Shown here: in pieces, positions 46,151-57,583 of the stretch
Layout: each line of letters begins with the position of its first letter
How positions within the stretch are numbered: position 1 is the first letter of the stretch
Assembly: GCF_900106665.1 (NCBI RefSeq)
Contig: NZ_FNNA01000007.1
Location: 1 to 64,000, forward strand
Direction: 5' to 3'
Origin: Paracoccus sanguinis
Lineage (GTDB): Bacteria > Pseudomonadota > Alphaproteobacteria > Rhodobacterales > Rhodobacteraceae
Length of the DNA stretch: 64,000 nt
The notes under the pieces: generated by a model
What the model saw: the letters and a program-made list of their open reading frames with translations, nothing else
What the model was told of the DNA's origin: nothing
The model's database searches: none
Translations under genes and position numbers: made by a program

Positions 46151-47931
46151 AGGGGTTCGCCGACCTGCTCGAGCGGCTGGCGTTCACGCCCTCGCGCAAC
46201 GCCAAGCTGCAACTTCTGCAGCATTACCTCGAACGCACCCCGGACCCCGACCGCGGCTATGCCTTCGCCGCGCTGACCGGCGACCTGAAGCTGCGGACCG
46301 TCACCCCCTCGCTGCTGCGCGGGCTGGCGGTCGAGCGCTTCGACGACGAGCTGTTCGCGCTCAGCTACGACTTCGTCGGTGACCTCGCCGAGACCATCGC
46401 GCTCTTGTGGGAGGGCGAGGGCGGCGCCACGCTCAGCGTCACCGACGCGGTGCATCTGCTGGAAACCACCGGCAAGGCGGGGTTGCCCGCGGCCATCGCC
46501 GGGGTGCTGGACCGGCTCGGCGCGTCGGAACGGCTCGCGTTCCTCAAGCTCGCCACTGGCAACCTGCGGATCGGGCTCTCGGGGCGGCTGGCGCGGACGG
46601 CGCTGGCGCAGATGGGCGGGCCGGGCCTCGCCGAGATCGAGGAGCTGTGGCACGGCCTGACCCCGCCCTTCACCGAGCTTTTCGCCTGGATCGAGGGCGG
46701 CCCGCGCCCCGAACAGGCGGCGCTGGCGCCGTTCCGGCCGGTGATGCTGTCCACCCCGACCGACCTCGACGAGCTGCGCGCGCTCGACCCGGCCGAGCAC
46801 GCCGCCGAGTGGAAATGGGACGGCATCCGCGTGCAGGCGGTCAGCGACGGCGGCGTGCGGCGCCTCTATTCGCGGACGGGCGAGGACATCTCGGCCGCCT
46901 TCCCGGACGTGATCGCGGCGATGAACTATGACGGCGCACTGGACGGCGAGTTGGTGGTGCGCCGCGACGGCGCGGTGGCCAGCTTCAACGACCTGCAGCA
47001 GCGGCTGAACCGCAAGGGGGTGGGCCGGGCGATGCTGGCCAGCCACCCGGCGGGGCTGCGGATCTATGACGCGCTGATCTGGCAGGGCCGCGACCTGCGC
47101 GGCCTTCCCTTCACCGAGCGTCGCGCGGTGCTCGAGGGCGCGGATTTCGGCTCGGACCGGATCGACCTGTCGGGGCTGCTGTCGTTCGAGACGTGGGACG
47201 ACCTGGCCGCGCTCAGGGCCGATCCGCCCGACGCGGTGATCGAGGGCGTGATGATCAAGCGCCGCGATTCGCTTTATGTGGGCGGCCGCCCCCGCGGGCC
47301 GTGGTTCAAGTGGAAGCGCGACCCGAGGGTGGTGGACGCGGTGCTGATGTATGCGCAGCGCGGGCACGGCAAGCGCTCGGGGTTCTACTCGGACTTCACC
47401 TTCGGGCTCTGGGACGGCGAGATGCTGGTGCCGGTCGGCAAGGCCTATTTCGGCTTCACCGACGAGGAGCTGCGCGAGCTCGACCGCTTCGTGCGCAACC
47501 ACACCACCGAGCGCTTCGGCCCGGTGCGGGCGGTGGCGCCGAAGCTGGTGCTCGAGGTCGCGTTCGAGGGGGTGAACAGCTCGGCCCGGCACAAGTCCGG
47601 CGTGGCGATGCGCTTTCCCCGCATCAGCCGCATCCGCTGGGACAAGCCCGCGGCCGAGGCCGACCGGCTCGAGACGCTGGCCGCGATGATCGACACGCCC
47701 AACGCCTTCGACGCCGAGACCGCCCGCGCCGGCACCCGCCACGGCCGCAAGAAGCGCCGCGACGAGGCCCAGCCGCCCGGAGGGGCGGAGGTGCCCGAGT
47801 TGGGTCAGACAGACGGTGCGGAACGGTCCGCGGGGCGCGCGGACGCCCCAAGTTCTCCTGACGACAAATATCCTGCGGGGGTCCGGGGGCGCAAAGCCCC
47901 CGGTCCGGCGGATGACGGGGGCGCGGCGTGA
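46147..47931 (+). CDS. ATP-dependent DNA ligase (ligase-associated DNA damage response)
   Basis: A 594-residue ATP-dependent DNA ligase. The N-terminal DNA-binding domain (to about residue 190) is followed by the nucleotidyltransferase core with Lys223 in AEWKWDGIRVQ (motif I, adenylated). DGELVVRR and VIEGVMIKRRDS are later motifs, and GPWFKWKRDP is motif V. An OB-fold domain follows. The last 65 or so residues are low-complexity, and part is encoded by the REP-like repeat (DDKYPAGVRGRKAPGP). The tail is therefore probably acquired and not needed for activity. The stop overlaps the helicase GTG by four bases. Confidence 0.93.
   Translation: MKGFADLLERLAFTPSRNAKLQLLQHYLERTPDPDRGYAFAALTGDLKLRTVTPSLLRGLAVERFDDELFALSYDFVGDLAETIALLWEGEGGATLSVTDAVHLLETTGKAGLPAAIAGVLDRLGASERLAFLKLATGNLRIGLSGRLARTALAQMGGPGLAEIEELWHGLTPPFTELFAWIEGGPRPEQAALAPFRPVMLSTPTDLDELRALDPAEHAAEWKWDGIRVQAVSDGGVRRLYSRTGEDISAAFPDVIAAMNYDGALDGELVVRRDGAVASFNDLQQRLNRKGVGRAMLASHPAGLRIYDALIWQGRDLRGLPFTERRAVLEGADFGSDRIDLSGLLSFETWDDLAALRADPPDAVIEGVMIKRRDSLYVGGRPRGPWFKWKRDPRVVDAVLMYAQRGHGKRSGFYSDFTFGLWDGEMLVPVGKAYFGFTDEELRELDRFVRNHTTERFGPVRAVAPKLVLEVAFEGVNSSARHKSGVAMRFPRISRIRWDKPAAEADRLETLAAMIDTPNAFDAETARAGTRHGRKKRRDEAQPPGGAEVPELGQTDGAERSAGRADAPSSPDDKYPAGVRGRKAPGPADDGGAA
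47866..47903 (-). repeat. REP-like hairpin element, copy 2, inside the ligase gene
   Basis: An inverse copy of the 36075-36112 element, differing at two of 38 positions: AAATATCC, CGGGGGT, then a hairpin of CCGGGGGC and GCCCCCGG. It encodes part of the ligase C-terminal tail and lies 25 bases before the helicase start. Confidence 0.75.
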
Positions 47932-50450
47932 CCAGCCTGCCCCCCGCCTTTGAAGACTGGTTCGCGCGCCAGGGCTGGGCGCCGCACCCGCACCAGCTCG
48001 CGCTGCTCGAGACGACGGGCGACAGCCTGCTGGTCGCGCCGACCGGGGGCGGCAAGACGCTCGCCGGGTTCCTGCCGTCGCTGGTGGAACTCGCCGGGGG
48101 GCATACGGGGCTGCACACGCTCTATGTCTCGCCGCTCAAGGCGCTGACCGCCGACATCGGGCGCAACCTCGCGCGTCCGGTGGCCGAGCTCGGCCTGCCG
48201 ATCCGGGTCGAGGACCGGACCGGCGACACCAAGTCCGCTGCCCGCGCCCGGCAGCGCACCGACCCGCCGCAGATTCTGCTGACCACGCCGGAAAGCCTTG
48301 CGCTGATGCTCAGCTACCCCGAGGCGCCGAAGATATTCGGCAGCGTGCGCCGGGTGGTGCTGGACGAGCTGCACGCGCTGGCCGAATCGAAGCGCGGCGA
48401 CCAGCTGATGCTCGGCCTCGCACGGCTCAGGACGCTGTCCCCGGGCCTGCGCGCCACGGGCCTCAGCGCCACGGTCGAGGACCCCGCCGCGCTCGCCCGG
48501 TTCATGGGCGGGGCCGAGGTGATCCACGCCGACCCCGGCCCCGATCCCGACATCGCCATGCTCCCCACCGCCCGCCCCGCCCCCTGGGCCGGCGGCAACG
48601 GCCATTACGCGGTGCCCGAGGTGCTCGCGGCGATCCGGGGGGCCAACACCACCATCGTCTTCATCAACACCCGCGCCCAGGCCGAGCTCTATTTCCAGCA
48701 GCTCTGGGCCGCGAACGAGGACAACCTGCCGATCGGCCTGCACCACGGCAGCCTCTCGCGCGAGGCCCGCCAGAAGGTCGAGGCGGCGATGGCCGCCGGT
48801 GCGCTGCGCGCCGTGGTGGCGACGGGCAGCCTCGATCTCGGGATCGACTGGGGCGGCGTCGATCTGGTGATCCAGGTCGGCGCGCCGAAGAACGTCAAGC
48901 GGCTGGTGCAGCGGATCGGGCGTGCCAACCACCGCTACAACGCCCCCTCGGTCGCCCGCATCGTGCCCGCCAACCGCTTCGAGGTGATCGAGTGCATCGC
49001 CGCGCTGGAGGCCGTGCGGGCCCGCGATCTGGACGGCGATCCGCGCGGGCCGGGGCCGCTCGACGTGCTCTGCCAGCACATCCTGCTGACCGCCTGCGCC
49101 GCGCCCTTCGACGCCGACGCGCTTTATGCCGAGGTCGCGGGCGCCGGCCCCTACGCCACGCTGACCCGCGCCGATTTCGATGATTGCCTCAACTTCTGCG
49201 CCACCGGCGGCTATGCCCTGCGCGCCTATGACCGCTGGCAGCGGCTCGTCCAGCGCGGCGGGTTGTGGGGCCTGCGCGATCCCCGCGCCGCCCGCGACCT
49301 GCGCATGAACATCGGCACGATCATCGACCCCGAGACGCTGAAGGTCCGCTGGCAGCGCGGCAAGGGCCTTCTGGGCGAGATCGAGGAGGGGTTCGCCGCC
49401 ACCCTCGTCCCCGGCGACACTTTCCTCATCGGCGGCCAGACGGTGCGGTACGAGGGGCTGCGCGAACTCAGCATCGAGGTCACGCCGAACCCCCACAAGG
49501 AGCCGCGCATCGCCACCTTCAACGGGCTGAAGCTGGCGACCTCGACCGAGCTCAGCCACCGGGTGCTGGCGCTGATCGGGGACCCCGCGCGCTGGTCGGC
49601 GCTGCCCCCCGACACCCGCGACTGGCTGGCGCTGCAGGCCGAGCAGTCGGCGCTGCCGCAGCCCGGCACGCTCCTGTCGGAAAGCTTCCGCTATGACGGG
49701 CGCTGGCACTTCGCGCTCTACGGCTTTGCCGGGCGCAACGCGCTGCAGACGCTGGGGCTGTTGATGACCCGGACGATGGAGCTGGCGGGGCTGGGCCCGC
49801 TCGGGTTCCTCGCCACCGATTACGCGCTGCTGATCTGGTCGGTGGACCCGGTGACCGAGACCGAAACGCTGCTCGACCGCGCCGCGCTGCGCGAGGGGTT
49901 GGGCGACTGGCTCGGCGGCAACGCGGTGATGAAGCGGACCTTCCGCAACGTGGCCATCGTCGCCGGGCTGATCCAGCGCAACCTGCCGGGCGGGCGGCGC
50001 TCGGGCAAGCAGGCGACGTTTTCCAGCGACATCCTGTATGACACGCTGCGCCGCCACGACCCCGACCACCTGCTGCTCAGGATCACCGCGATCGAGGCGG
50101 GCCGCGGCCTCGTGGACTTCGGCCGGATCGAGGAGATGCTGGACCGCTCGCCCCGGCTTGACCACCGGATGCTGGACCGGGTATCGCCGCTGGCCGCGCC
50201 GCTCATGCTCGAGATGGGGCGGGTCAGGATCGACGGGCAGGGCCGGATGCGGCTCGCCGAGGCAGAGGCAGAGGCGATGATGGCAGATGCGGGGCTGACG
50301 CTGTCGGCCGACCCGGCCGAGGCGGCAAGGATGGCCGGGATCGGCGACGGGGTGAACCGCCCCGCGACCGGGCTGAAGTCGCGCGACCCGGAGGCGCCGC
50401 GCCGGCCCCGGCGCGGCCCGCGCCCGGCCACGGTGCCGCGGGCGCACTGA
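47928..50450 (+). CDS. Ligase-associated DEXH-box DNA helicase (Lhr-type)
   Basis: An 840-residue superfamily 2 helicase of the Lhr core type. Walker A is APTGGGKTLAG (Lys43) and motif II is VVLDELHAL (DELH). Motif VI is QRIGRANHR. The C-terminal winged-helix and DUF4968/Lhr-type region contains RRSGKQATFSSDILYDTLRRHDPDHLLL. It ends with an arginine-rich tail. Translation starts at GTG, four bases overlapping the ligase stop. In this family it is encoded with the exonuclease, ligase and PdeM, and probably unwinds or remodels DNA for end joining. Proteins of this kind unwind 3'-tailed DNA and RNA-DNA hybrids. Confidence 0.92.
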   Translation: MTSLPPAFEDWFARQGWAPHPHQLALLETTGDSLLVAPTGGGKTLAGFLPSLVELAGGHTGLHTLYVSPLKALTADIGRNLARPVAELGLPIRVEDRTGDTKSAARARQRTDPPQILLTTPESLALMLSYPEAPKIFGSVRRVVLDELHALAESKRGDQLMLGLARLRTLSPGLRATGLSATVEDPAALARFMGGAEVIHADPGPDPDIAMLPTARPAPWAGGNGHYAVPEVLAAIRGANTTIVFINTRAQAELYFQQLWAANEDNLPIGLHHGSLSREARQKVEAAMAAGALRAVVATGSLDLGIDWGGVDLVIQVGAPKNVKRLVQRIGRANHRYNAPSVARIVPANRFEVIECIAALEAVRARDLDGDPRGPGPLDVLCQHILLTACAAPFDADALYAEVAGAGPYATLTRADFDDCLNFCATGGYALRAYDRWQRLVQRGGLWGLRDPRAARDLRMNIGTIIDPETLKVRWQRGKGLLGEIEEGFAATLVPGDTFLIGGQTVRYEGLRELSIEVTPNPHKEPRIATFNGLKLATSTELSHRVLALIGDPARWSALPPDTRDWLALQAEQSALPQPGTLLSESFRYDGRWHFALYGFAGRNALQTLGLLMTRTMELAGLGPLGFLATDYALLIWSVDPVTETETLLDRAALREGLGDWLGGNAVMKRTFRNVAIVAGLIQRNLPGGRRSGKQATFSSDILYDTLRRHDPDHLLLRITAIEAGRGLVDFGRIEEMLDRSPRLDHRMLDRVSPLAAPLMLEMGRVRIDGQGRMRLAEAEAEAMMADAGLTLSADPAEAARMAGIGDGVNRPATGLKSRDPEAPRRPRRGPRPATVPRAH

Positions 50451-50459
50451 GGGCAGGCC

Positions 50460-51122
50460 GTGACGGGGTTCCCCTTCCGCTGGCACGGGCTGGTGCTCGA
50501 GGCGCGCTGTTCCGGCGCGCTGTGGTGGCCCGAGGGCCGCCGGCTCATCGTGGCCGACCTGCACCTCGGCAAGTCCGAGCGCATGGCCCGCCGCGGCGGC
50601 GCGCTGCTGCCGCCTTATGAGGGGCGCGAGACGCTGCGGCGGCTCTCCGAGGAGGTCGCGGCGCTCGACCCCGCCTGCGTGGTCAGCCTGGGCGACGGGT
50701 TCGACGACGATGCCGCCGCCGAGGCGCTCGAGCCCGAGGTGAGGGCGGGGATCGCGGCGCTGGCGGTGGGGCGCGACTGGCTGTGGATCGCGGGCAACCA
50801 CGACCCGCGTCCGGCGGCGGGGCGGCTGCCCGGGCGCTGCGCGCCCGAGGCGGTGCTGGGCGGGGCGGTGCTGCGCCACCAGCCCGAAGGCGAGGGCCCG
50901 GACATCGCCGGGCATTTCCACCCGGTCCTGCGGCTGGCCGGCGCCCGTCGCCGTGCGCTGCTGGTCGGCCCCGATCACATGATCCTGCCGGCGTTCGGCG
51001 CCTACACCGGGGGCCTCGACGCAGCCGACCCGGCGCTGCGGGCCTGGGTGGCCGAGGGCTTTGCCGTGGCCTGCGTCCACCGCGCCCTGCCGGTGCCGCT
51101 GCCGCGCCGGATGAGCGCCTGA
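50460..51122 (+). CDS. pdeM: Ligase-associated DNA damage response endonuclease PdeM
   Basis: A 220-residue calcineurin-like phosphoesterase. The metal motifs are in order: VADLHLGKSE, SLGDGFDDD, IAGNHDPR and IAGHFHPV (GHxH). The length fits the PdeM family, named for its constant link to the ATP-dependent ligase and helicase genes. GTG is the start, nine bases after the helicase stop, with AGGGCAGG just before. It closes the four-gene operon and is followed by a terminator. Confidence 0.9.
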   Translation: MTGFPFRWHGLVLEARCSGALWWPEGRRLIVADLHLGKSERMARRGGALLPPYEGRETLRRLSEEVAALDPACVVSLGDGFDDDAAAEALEPEVRAGIAALAVGRDWLWIAGNHDPRPAAGRLPGRCAPEAVLGGAVLRHQPEGEGPDIAGHFHPVLRLAGARRRALLVGPDHMILPAFGAYTGGLDAADPALRAWVAEGFAVACVHRALPVPLPRRMSA

Positions 51123-51133
51123 CGGCTCATGCG

Positions 51134-51165
51134 AAAAGGCCGCCGGCTCACGCCGACGGCCCTTT
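51134..51165. terminator. Bidirectional terminator between pdeM and omp gene
   Basis: AAAGGCCGCCGGC and GCCGACGGCCCTTT pair with one mismatch and one bulged base around a TCAC loop. The A- and T-tracts at the two ends allow it to terminate both the repair operon and the convergent outer-membrane gene. Confidence 0.8.
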
Positions 51166-51182
51166 GTGCAATGCGGGCGACC

Positions 51183-51872
51183 TCAGAACTTGAAGTTCAG
51201 GCCCAGCTTGACGTTCGAGTGCTCGGGCGTCGCCTTCGAGATGACGCCGCCGCCCAGGTCCACCGTGGTCTTGCCGAAGTTCGAGTACTCGTACTCACCG
51301 GTGACCGAGATCCGGTCGGTGATCATCTTTTCTGCCCCGAGGCCCAGCACATAGCCGTCGGCGTCATAGTCGATGTCGGTGCCGTTGTAGTTGTAGGTGA
51401 AATCACCCGTCTGCCACCCGGCGATGCCGTAGACGAGCGTGTCGGGACGCGCGAGGTAGCCGGTCTTCAGCTTGACCGCGAAGAGGTTGTTCACCTTCGA
51501 CTCGAACGAGCCGCCGGCGCCGAAGTCGAAGCCGTCCTTGATGTCGCCGGCGGTGTACGACAGTTCCGGCCCCACCACCCAGTTGTTGCGCTGCCAGCGA
51601 TAGCCGGCGCGCAGCGACAGGTTCACACCCGACAGCTCGGCGGTGCCGATCGAATCGTCAAGCCCGGCGCCGCGGCGGCCGATCCGGTCGTCGCCGTTGA
51701 ACGCATACCCGAGCGCCACACCGGCATAGCCGCCCTGCCAGGCCGGCGCAGGGGCCGGGGTGACGGCGACGACCGGCTCGACCTCGACCACGGGGGCGGC
51801 GAAACCGCCCGCCTGCGCGGCGCCGGTGGCGAGAAGGGCAAACCCGGTGACGAGGGGAAGGGCGTGGCGCAT
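51183..51872 (-). CDS. Outer-membrane beta-barrel protein (Omp25/OmpA-like)
   Basis: A 229-residue porin-family barrel protein. The signal peptide is residues 1-21 (ending AQA). A proline/valine linker precedes an eight-strand barrel beginning WQGGYAGVALGYAF. Alternating strands such as LSLRAGYRWQRNNWVVGPELSYTAG fit the Omp25/31 family of alphaproteobacteria. The protein ends in phenylalanine (LNFKF), the usual signal for barrel insertion. It was started at MRHALPLVTG, where the signal peptide begins, behind AGGAG. Function beyond envelope structure is unknown. Confidence 0.9.
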   Translation of the reverse strand: MRHALPLVTGFALLATGAAQAGGFAAPVVEVEPVVAVTPAPAPAWQGGYAGVALGYAFNGDDRIGRRGAGLDDSIGTAELSGVNLSLRAGYRWQRNNWVVGPELSYTAGDIKDGFDFGAGGSFESKVNNLFAVKLKTGYLARPDTLVYGIAGWQTGDFTYNYNGTDIDYDADGYVLGLGAEKMITDRISVTGEYEYSNFGKTTVDLGGGVISKATPEHSNVKLGLNFKF

Positions 51873-51984
51873 GGTCGACTCCTGAAACTGACAGCAGAGA
51901 TCCGGGATCGCTGCGATGGTCGTAAACACCCCATGCCATACATCCCCCCGATTCTGAAGGGAGCGACGGCGCGGGACACGAACT

Positions 51985-51993
51985 TGTGGATAA
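51985..51993 (-). promoter_or_regulatory. Perfect DnaA box upstream of the omp gene
   Basis: TTATCCACA on the minus strand is a perfect match to the DnaA box consensus (TTATNCACA). It lies in the 258-base gap between gyrB and omp, 112 bases before the omp start. Only one copy was noticed, so it is not an origin; a regulatory or chance site is possible. Confidence 0.45.
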
Positions 51994-52130
51994 CGCCGCA
52001 TAGATGGCGCGGTTTCGGATTACACGATCAGCGGCTGCGGAAACAGCGCGCCGTTGCTAAAATGCAACCGGTCGGCGCCGTCCGACGTGGGGGACGGCCG
52101 CCTGCGTCCCGCCCAGCCCCCGACGCGCCG

Positions 52131-54627
<2,497 letters not shown>

Positions 54628-54645
54628 GCAATGACACAGGATTTG

Positions 54646-54661
54646 GTGGGCTTCTGCCCAC
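54646..54661 (-). terminator. Weak hairpin downstream of purine nucleoside phosphorylase
   Basis: GTGGGC-TTCT-GCCCAC is a 6-bp stem followed on the minus strand by CAAATCC. It lies between the nucleoside operon and the gyrB promoter and may limit read-through. Confidence 0.35.
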
Positions 54662-54742
54662 GCGCCCCCCATCCGTCCGGCGTCACGGCGCCGTCCGGTC
54701 GGGGTGTCGACGGCGGCAGGCGCGCGCCACCCCGCGCCGCGC

Positions 54743-55540
54743 TCAGTCCCGCAGGAACCGCCGCAGCACCCGTTCGAGCTTCTCCGCCCCGATCGGGGCC
54801 ATCTGCTTGGTGTGGTCGTGGCTGATCCGCTCGGTCGAGAGCCCCGCCCCCATGTTGGTGATCACCGACACTGCCGCGCAGCGCAGGCCGAGGAAGCGGC
54901 CGAGGATGATTTCGGGCACCGTGGACATCCCCACCGCGTCGGCGCCGAGGACGCGGGCGGCGCGGATCTCCGCCGGCGTCTCGAACGACGGGCCCGAGAA
55001 CCAGGCATAGACCCCCTCGGGCAGCGCCACCCCCTCGGCCGCGGCGGCGGCGCGCAGGTCGGCGCGGATGCCGGGGTCGTGGGCGTCGGTCAGGGGGACG
55101 AAGCGGCGCTCGTCGCGCTCTCCGATCAGCGGGTTGGTCCCGGCAAAGGCGATGTGGTCCGAGAGCAGCATCAATTCGCCCGGCGGAATGTCCTCGCGCA
55201 GGCTGCCGGCGGCGTTGGTCAGGATCAGCCGGTCGCAGCCGAGTTCGGCCAGCAGCTCCAGCGGCAGCCGCATCGCGTCGGGGCGCCCGGTCTCGTAGTA
55301 ATGCGACCGGCCGCCGAACACCGCCACCCGCCGCCCCTCGAGTTGGCCGAGGTAAAGCTGCGGGACGTGCCCCGAGACCCCCGCATGGGGAAACCCGTCG
55401 AGGTCGGCATAGGGGATCGCCACCCCCTCGACCATGCCGCCGAGGTGGCCCAGCCCCGAGCCCAGCACCAGCCCATAGGCCGGCGGCTCGGACCCGGCGC
55501 GGTCGCGGACGAGGCGCGCCAGCTCAGCGCTCTTTGACAT
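54743..55540 (-). CDS. Purine nucleoside phosphorylase (PNP-I family)
   Basis: A 265-residue trimeric-type purine nucleoside phosphorylase that splits inosine, guanosine or similar nucleosides with phosphate into base and ribose 1-phosphate. Family motifs are LVLGSGLGHL, VFGGRSHYYE, LTNAAGSL, WFSGPSFETPAEI and VGMSTVPEI. It is the last gene of the BMP-type ABC importer operon and overlaps the upstream permease gene by 17 bases. The transporter is therefore most likely a purine nucleoside importer. The start at MSKSAELARL was chosen to match the family N-terminus. Confidence 0.93.
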   Translation of the reverse strand: MSKSAELARLVRDRAGSEPPAYGLVLGSGLGHLGGMVEGVAIPYADLDGFPHAGVSGHVPQLYLGQLEGRRVAVFGGRSHYYETGRPDAMRLPLELLAELGCDRLILTNAAGSLREDIPPGELMLLSDHIAFAGTNPLIGERDERRFVPLTDAHDPGIRADLRAAAAAEGVALPEGVYAWFSGPSFETPAEIRAARVLGADAVGMSTVPEIILGRFLGLRCAAVSVITNMGAGLSTERISHDHTKQMAPIGAEKLERVLRRFLRD

Positions 55541-56489
55541 AGGGCTCTCCTCCGGCACGGGGGGGCGTGGCGCGGCCGATGAACCCCGCAAGGATCACGA
55601 CGGTCAGGATATAGGGCAGCGCCTGCATGAACATGGACGGGACAGTGACCGGCCCGAGGTCGATCTCGGGATAGCGGTTGGCCACCGCCTCCATCAGCCC
55701 GAAGAGGAAGGTGGCGCCGAGCGCCCGCCACGGCCGCCAGTTGGCGAAGATCAGCGCGGCAAGCGCGATGTAGCCGCGCCCGGCGGTCATCTCCTTGACG
55801 AACCCGGCCGAGAGCCCGGCGGCGAGATAGGCCCCCGCGAGGCCGCACAGCGCCCCGGTGATCAGCACCGCCGTCCAGCGCAGCCGCACGACCGAGACGC
55901 CGGCGGTATCGACCGACGCCGGGTTGTCGCCCACCGCGCGCAGCCGCAGCCCGAAGCGCGTGCGGTAGAGCAGCCACCACGTCGCCGGCACCAGCGCCAG
56001 GGCCACATAGACGAGCAGCGTGTGCCCCGAGACGACCTCGGCGTAGAACGGCCCCAGCACCGGCACGCCGCGCAGCGCCTCGGCGAAGGGCAGGGTGATC
56101 GGCTGGAACCGCGCCCCGGCCTCGAGCGAGGGGGTGCGCCCGCCGAGCCCGAACCAGCTCTGCCCCAGAAGCACCGTCAGCCCCGAGGCGAGGAAGTTGA
56201 TCGCCACGCCCGAGATCAGCTGGTTGCCGCGAAAGGTGATCGCCGTCGCCCCGTGGATCAGCGCCAGCGCCCCCGAGGCCACGATTGCCGCCCCGAGCAC
56301 CAGCCACAGGTTGCCGGTCATCGCCCCCGCCGCGCCCGCCGCGAAGGCCGCGATCAGCATCTTGCCTTCCAGCCCGATGTCGAAGATCCCCGAGCGTTCC
56401 GAGAACAGCCCCGCGAGGCAGGCGAGCAGCAGCGGCGTCATCAGCCGCACCGCGCTGTCGAGGATCTGCAGGACGGTCGCGTAGTCCAT
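55524..56489 (-). CDS. ABC nucleoside transporter permease 2
   Basis: A 321-residue membrane permease of the branched-chain-type BPD_transp_2 family with about eight to ten helices. FSERSGIFDIGLEGKMLIAAF near the N-terminus is typical for the second permease of BMP-dependent nucleoside importers (NupQ/YufQ-like). The start ATG shares one base with the stop of permease 1. The end overlaps the nucleoside phosphorylase gene. Confidence 0.92.
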   Translation of the reverse strand: MDYATVLQILDSAVRLMTPLLLACLAGLFSERSGIFDIGLEGKMLIAAFAAGAAGAMTGNLWLVLGAAIVASGALALIHGATAITFRGNQLISGVAINFLASGLTVLLGQSWFGLGGRTPSLEAGARFQPITLPFAEALRGVPVLGPFYAEVVSGHTLLVYVALALVPATWWLLYRTRFGLRLRAVGDNPASVDTAGVSVVRLRWTAVLITGALCGLAGAYLAAGLSAGFVKEMTAGRGYIALAALIFANWRPWRALGATFLFGLMEAVANRYPEIDLGPVTVPSMFMQALPYILTVVILAGFIGRATPPRAGGEPYVKER

Positions 56490-57583
56490 CACCCGCGCCC
56501 CCCCGACCGTCCGGCGAACAGCCGCTCGAGCGGCATCCGCACCATGTTGTCGAGCGCGCCGGTGAACAGGATCACCAGCGCCTGGATCGCCACGATCAGC
56601 TCGCGCGGGATGTTCGAGAACAGCGCGAGCTCGCCCCCGCCCTGGTAGAGGAACCCGAACAGCAGCGCCGAGAGCAGGATGCCGAGCGGATGGTTGCGCC
56701 CCATCAGCGCCACGGCGATGCCGATGAAGCCCGCGCCCTCGACGTTGTTCAGGACCAGCCGCCCGGCCTCGCCCATGACGTTGTTGATCGTCATCAGCCC
56801 GGCCAGCGCGCCCGAGATCAGCATGGCGATCACGGTGATCCGCACCGGCGAGATGCCCGCATAGCGCGCCGCCCGCTCGGACTTGCCGAAGGCGCGGATC
56901 TCGTAGCCGAGCGGGGTGCGCCAGATTAGCACCCAGACGAGGACGCAGGCGGCGACGGCGATCAGAAAGGTGATGTTGGCGGGCGTCGAGCGGCCCCAGC
57001 TCATCCCCACGGCGGCGGCCATGTCGCTCAGCGTCGGCAGGGTGGTGCCAGCGGGAAACCGCGCCGTCGCCGGGTCCATGCTGCCCGCCGGGCGCATGAC
57101 GTTGACGAGCAGCCAGTTCAACAGCGCCGCGGCGATGAAGTTGAACATGATCGTGGTGATGACGACGTGGCTGCCCCGCTTGGCCTGCAGCCACGCCGGG
57201 ATGAACGCCCAGGCCGCGCCGAAGAGCGCCGCCCCCACCATCGCCGCGGGCAGCGCCAGCGCCCAGTGCGGCCAGGGCAGCGACAGGCACACCAGCGCGA
57301 CCCCGAGGCCACCCAGCGTCGCCTGCCCCTCGGCGCCGATGTTGAACAGCCCCGCGTGCGCCGCCACCGCCACCGCGAGCCCGGTGAAGATGAAGTTCGT
57401 CGCGTAATAGAGCGTGTAGCCCCAGCCGTAGGACGACCCGAGGGCGCCGGTGACCATCGTCCGAAGCGCCTCCCACGGGTCCTGGCCGATGGCGAGGATC
57501 ACCAGCGCCGACAGCCCGAAGGCCAGCGCCAGAGAAATCAGCGGGGTGAGGATCAGGTCGGCCCAGCGGGGCAGGCGGGTCAT
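56489..57583 (-). CDS. ABC nucleoside transporter permease 1
   Basis: A 364-residue membrane permease of the same BPD_transp_2 family (NupP/YufP-like). LFNIGAEGQATLGGLG marks the conserved motif after the third helix, and FGKSERAARYAGISPVR is the cytoplasmic loop that contacts the ATPase. About ten helices are visible. It overlaps the ATPase gene by four bases and permease 2 by one, so all membrane and energy components are made together. Confidence 0.92.
   Translation of the reverse strand: MTRLPRWADLILTPLISLALAFGLSALVILAIGQDPWEALRTMVTGALGSSYGWGYTLYYATNFIFTGLAVAVAAHAGLFNIGAEGQATLGGLGVALVCLSLPWPHWALALPAAMVGAALFGAAWAFIPAWLQAKRGSHVVITTIMFNFIAAALLNWLLVNVMRPAGSMDPATARFPAGTTLPTLSDMAAAVGMSWGRSTPANITFLIAVAACVLVWVLIWRTPLGYEIRAFGKSERAARYAGISPVRITVIAMLISGALAGLMTINNVMGEAGRLVLNNVEGAGFIGIAVALMGRNHPLGILLSALLFGFLYQGGGELALFSNIPRELIVAIQALVILFTGALDNMVRMPLERLFAGRSGGRG

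Noticed and set aside
47805..51080. Minus-strand frame of 1091 codons opposite the helicase and pdeM
   Set aside because: Shadow frame; the plus strand holds two genes with full motif sets.
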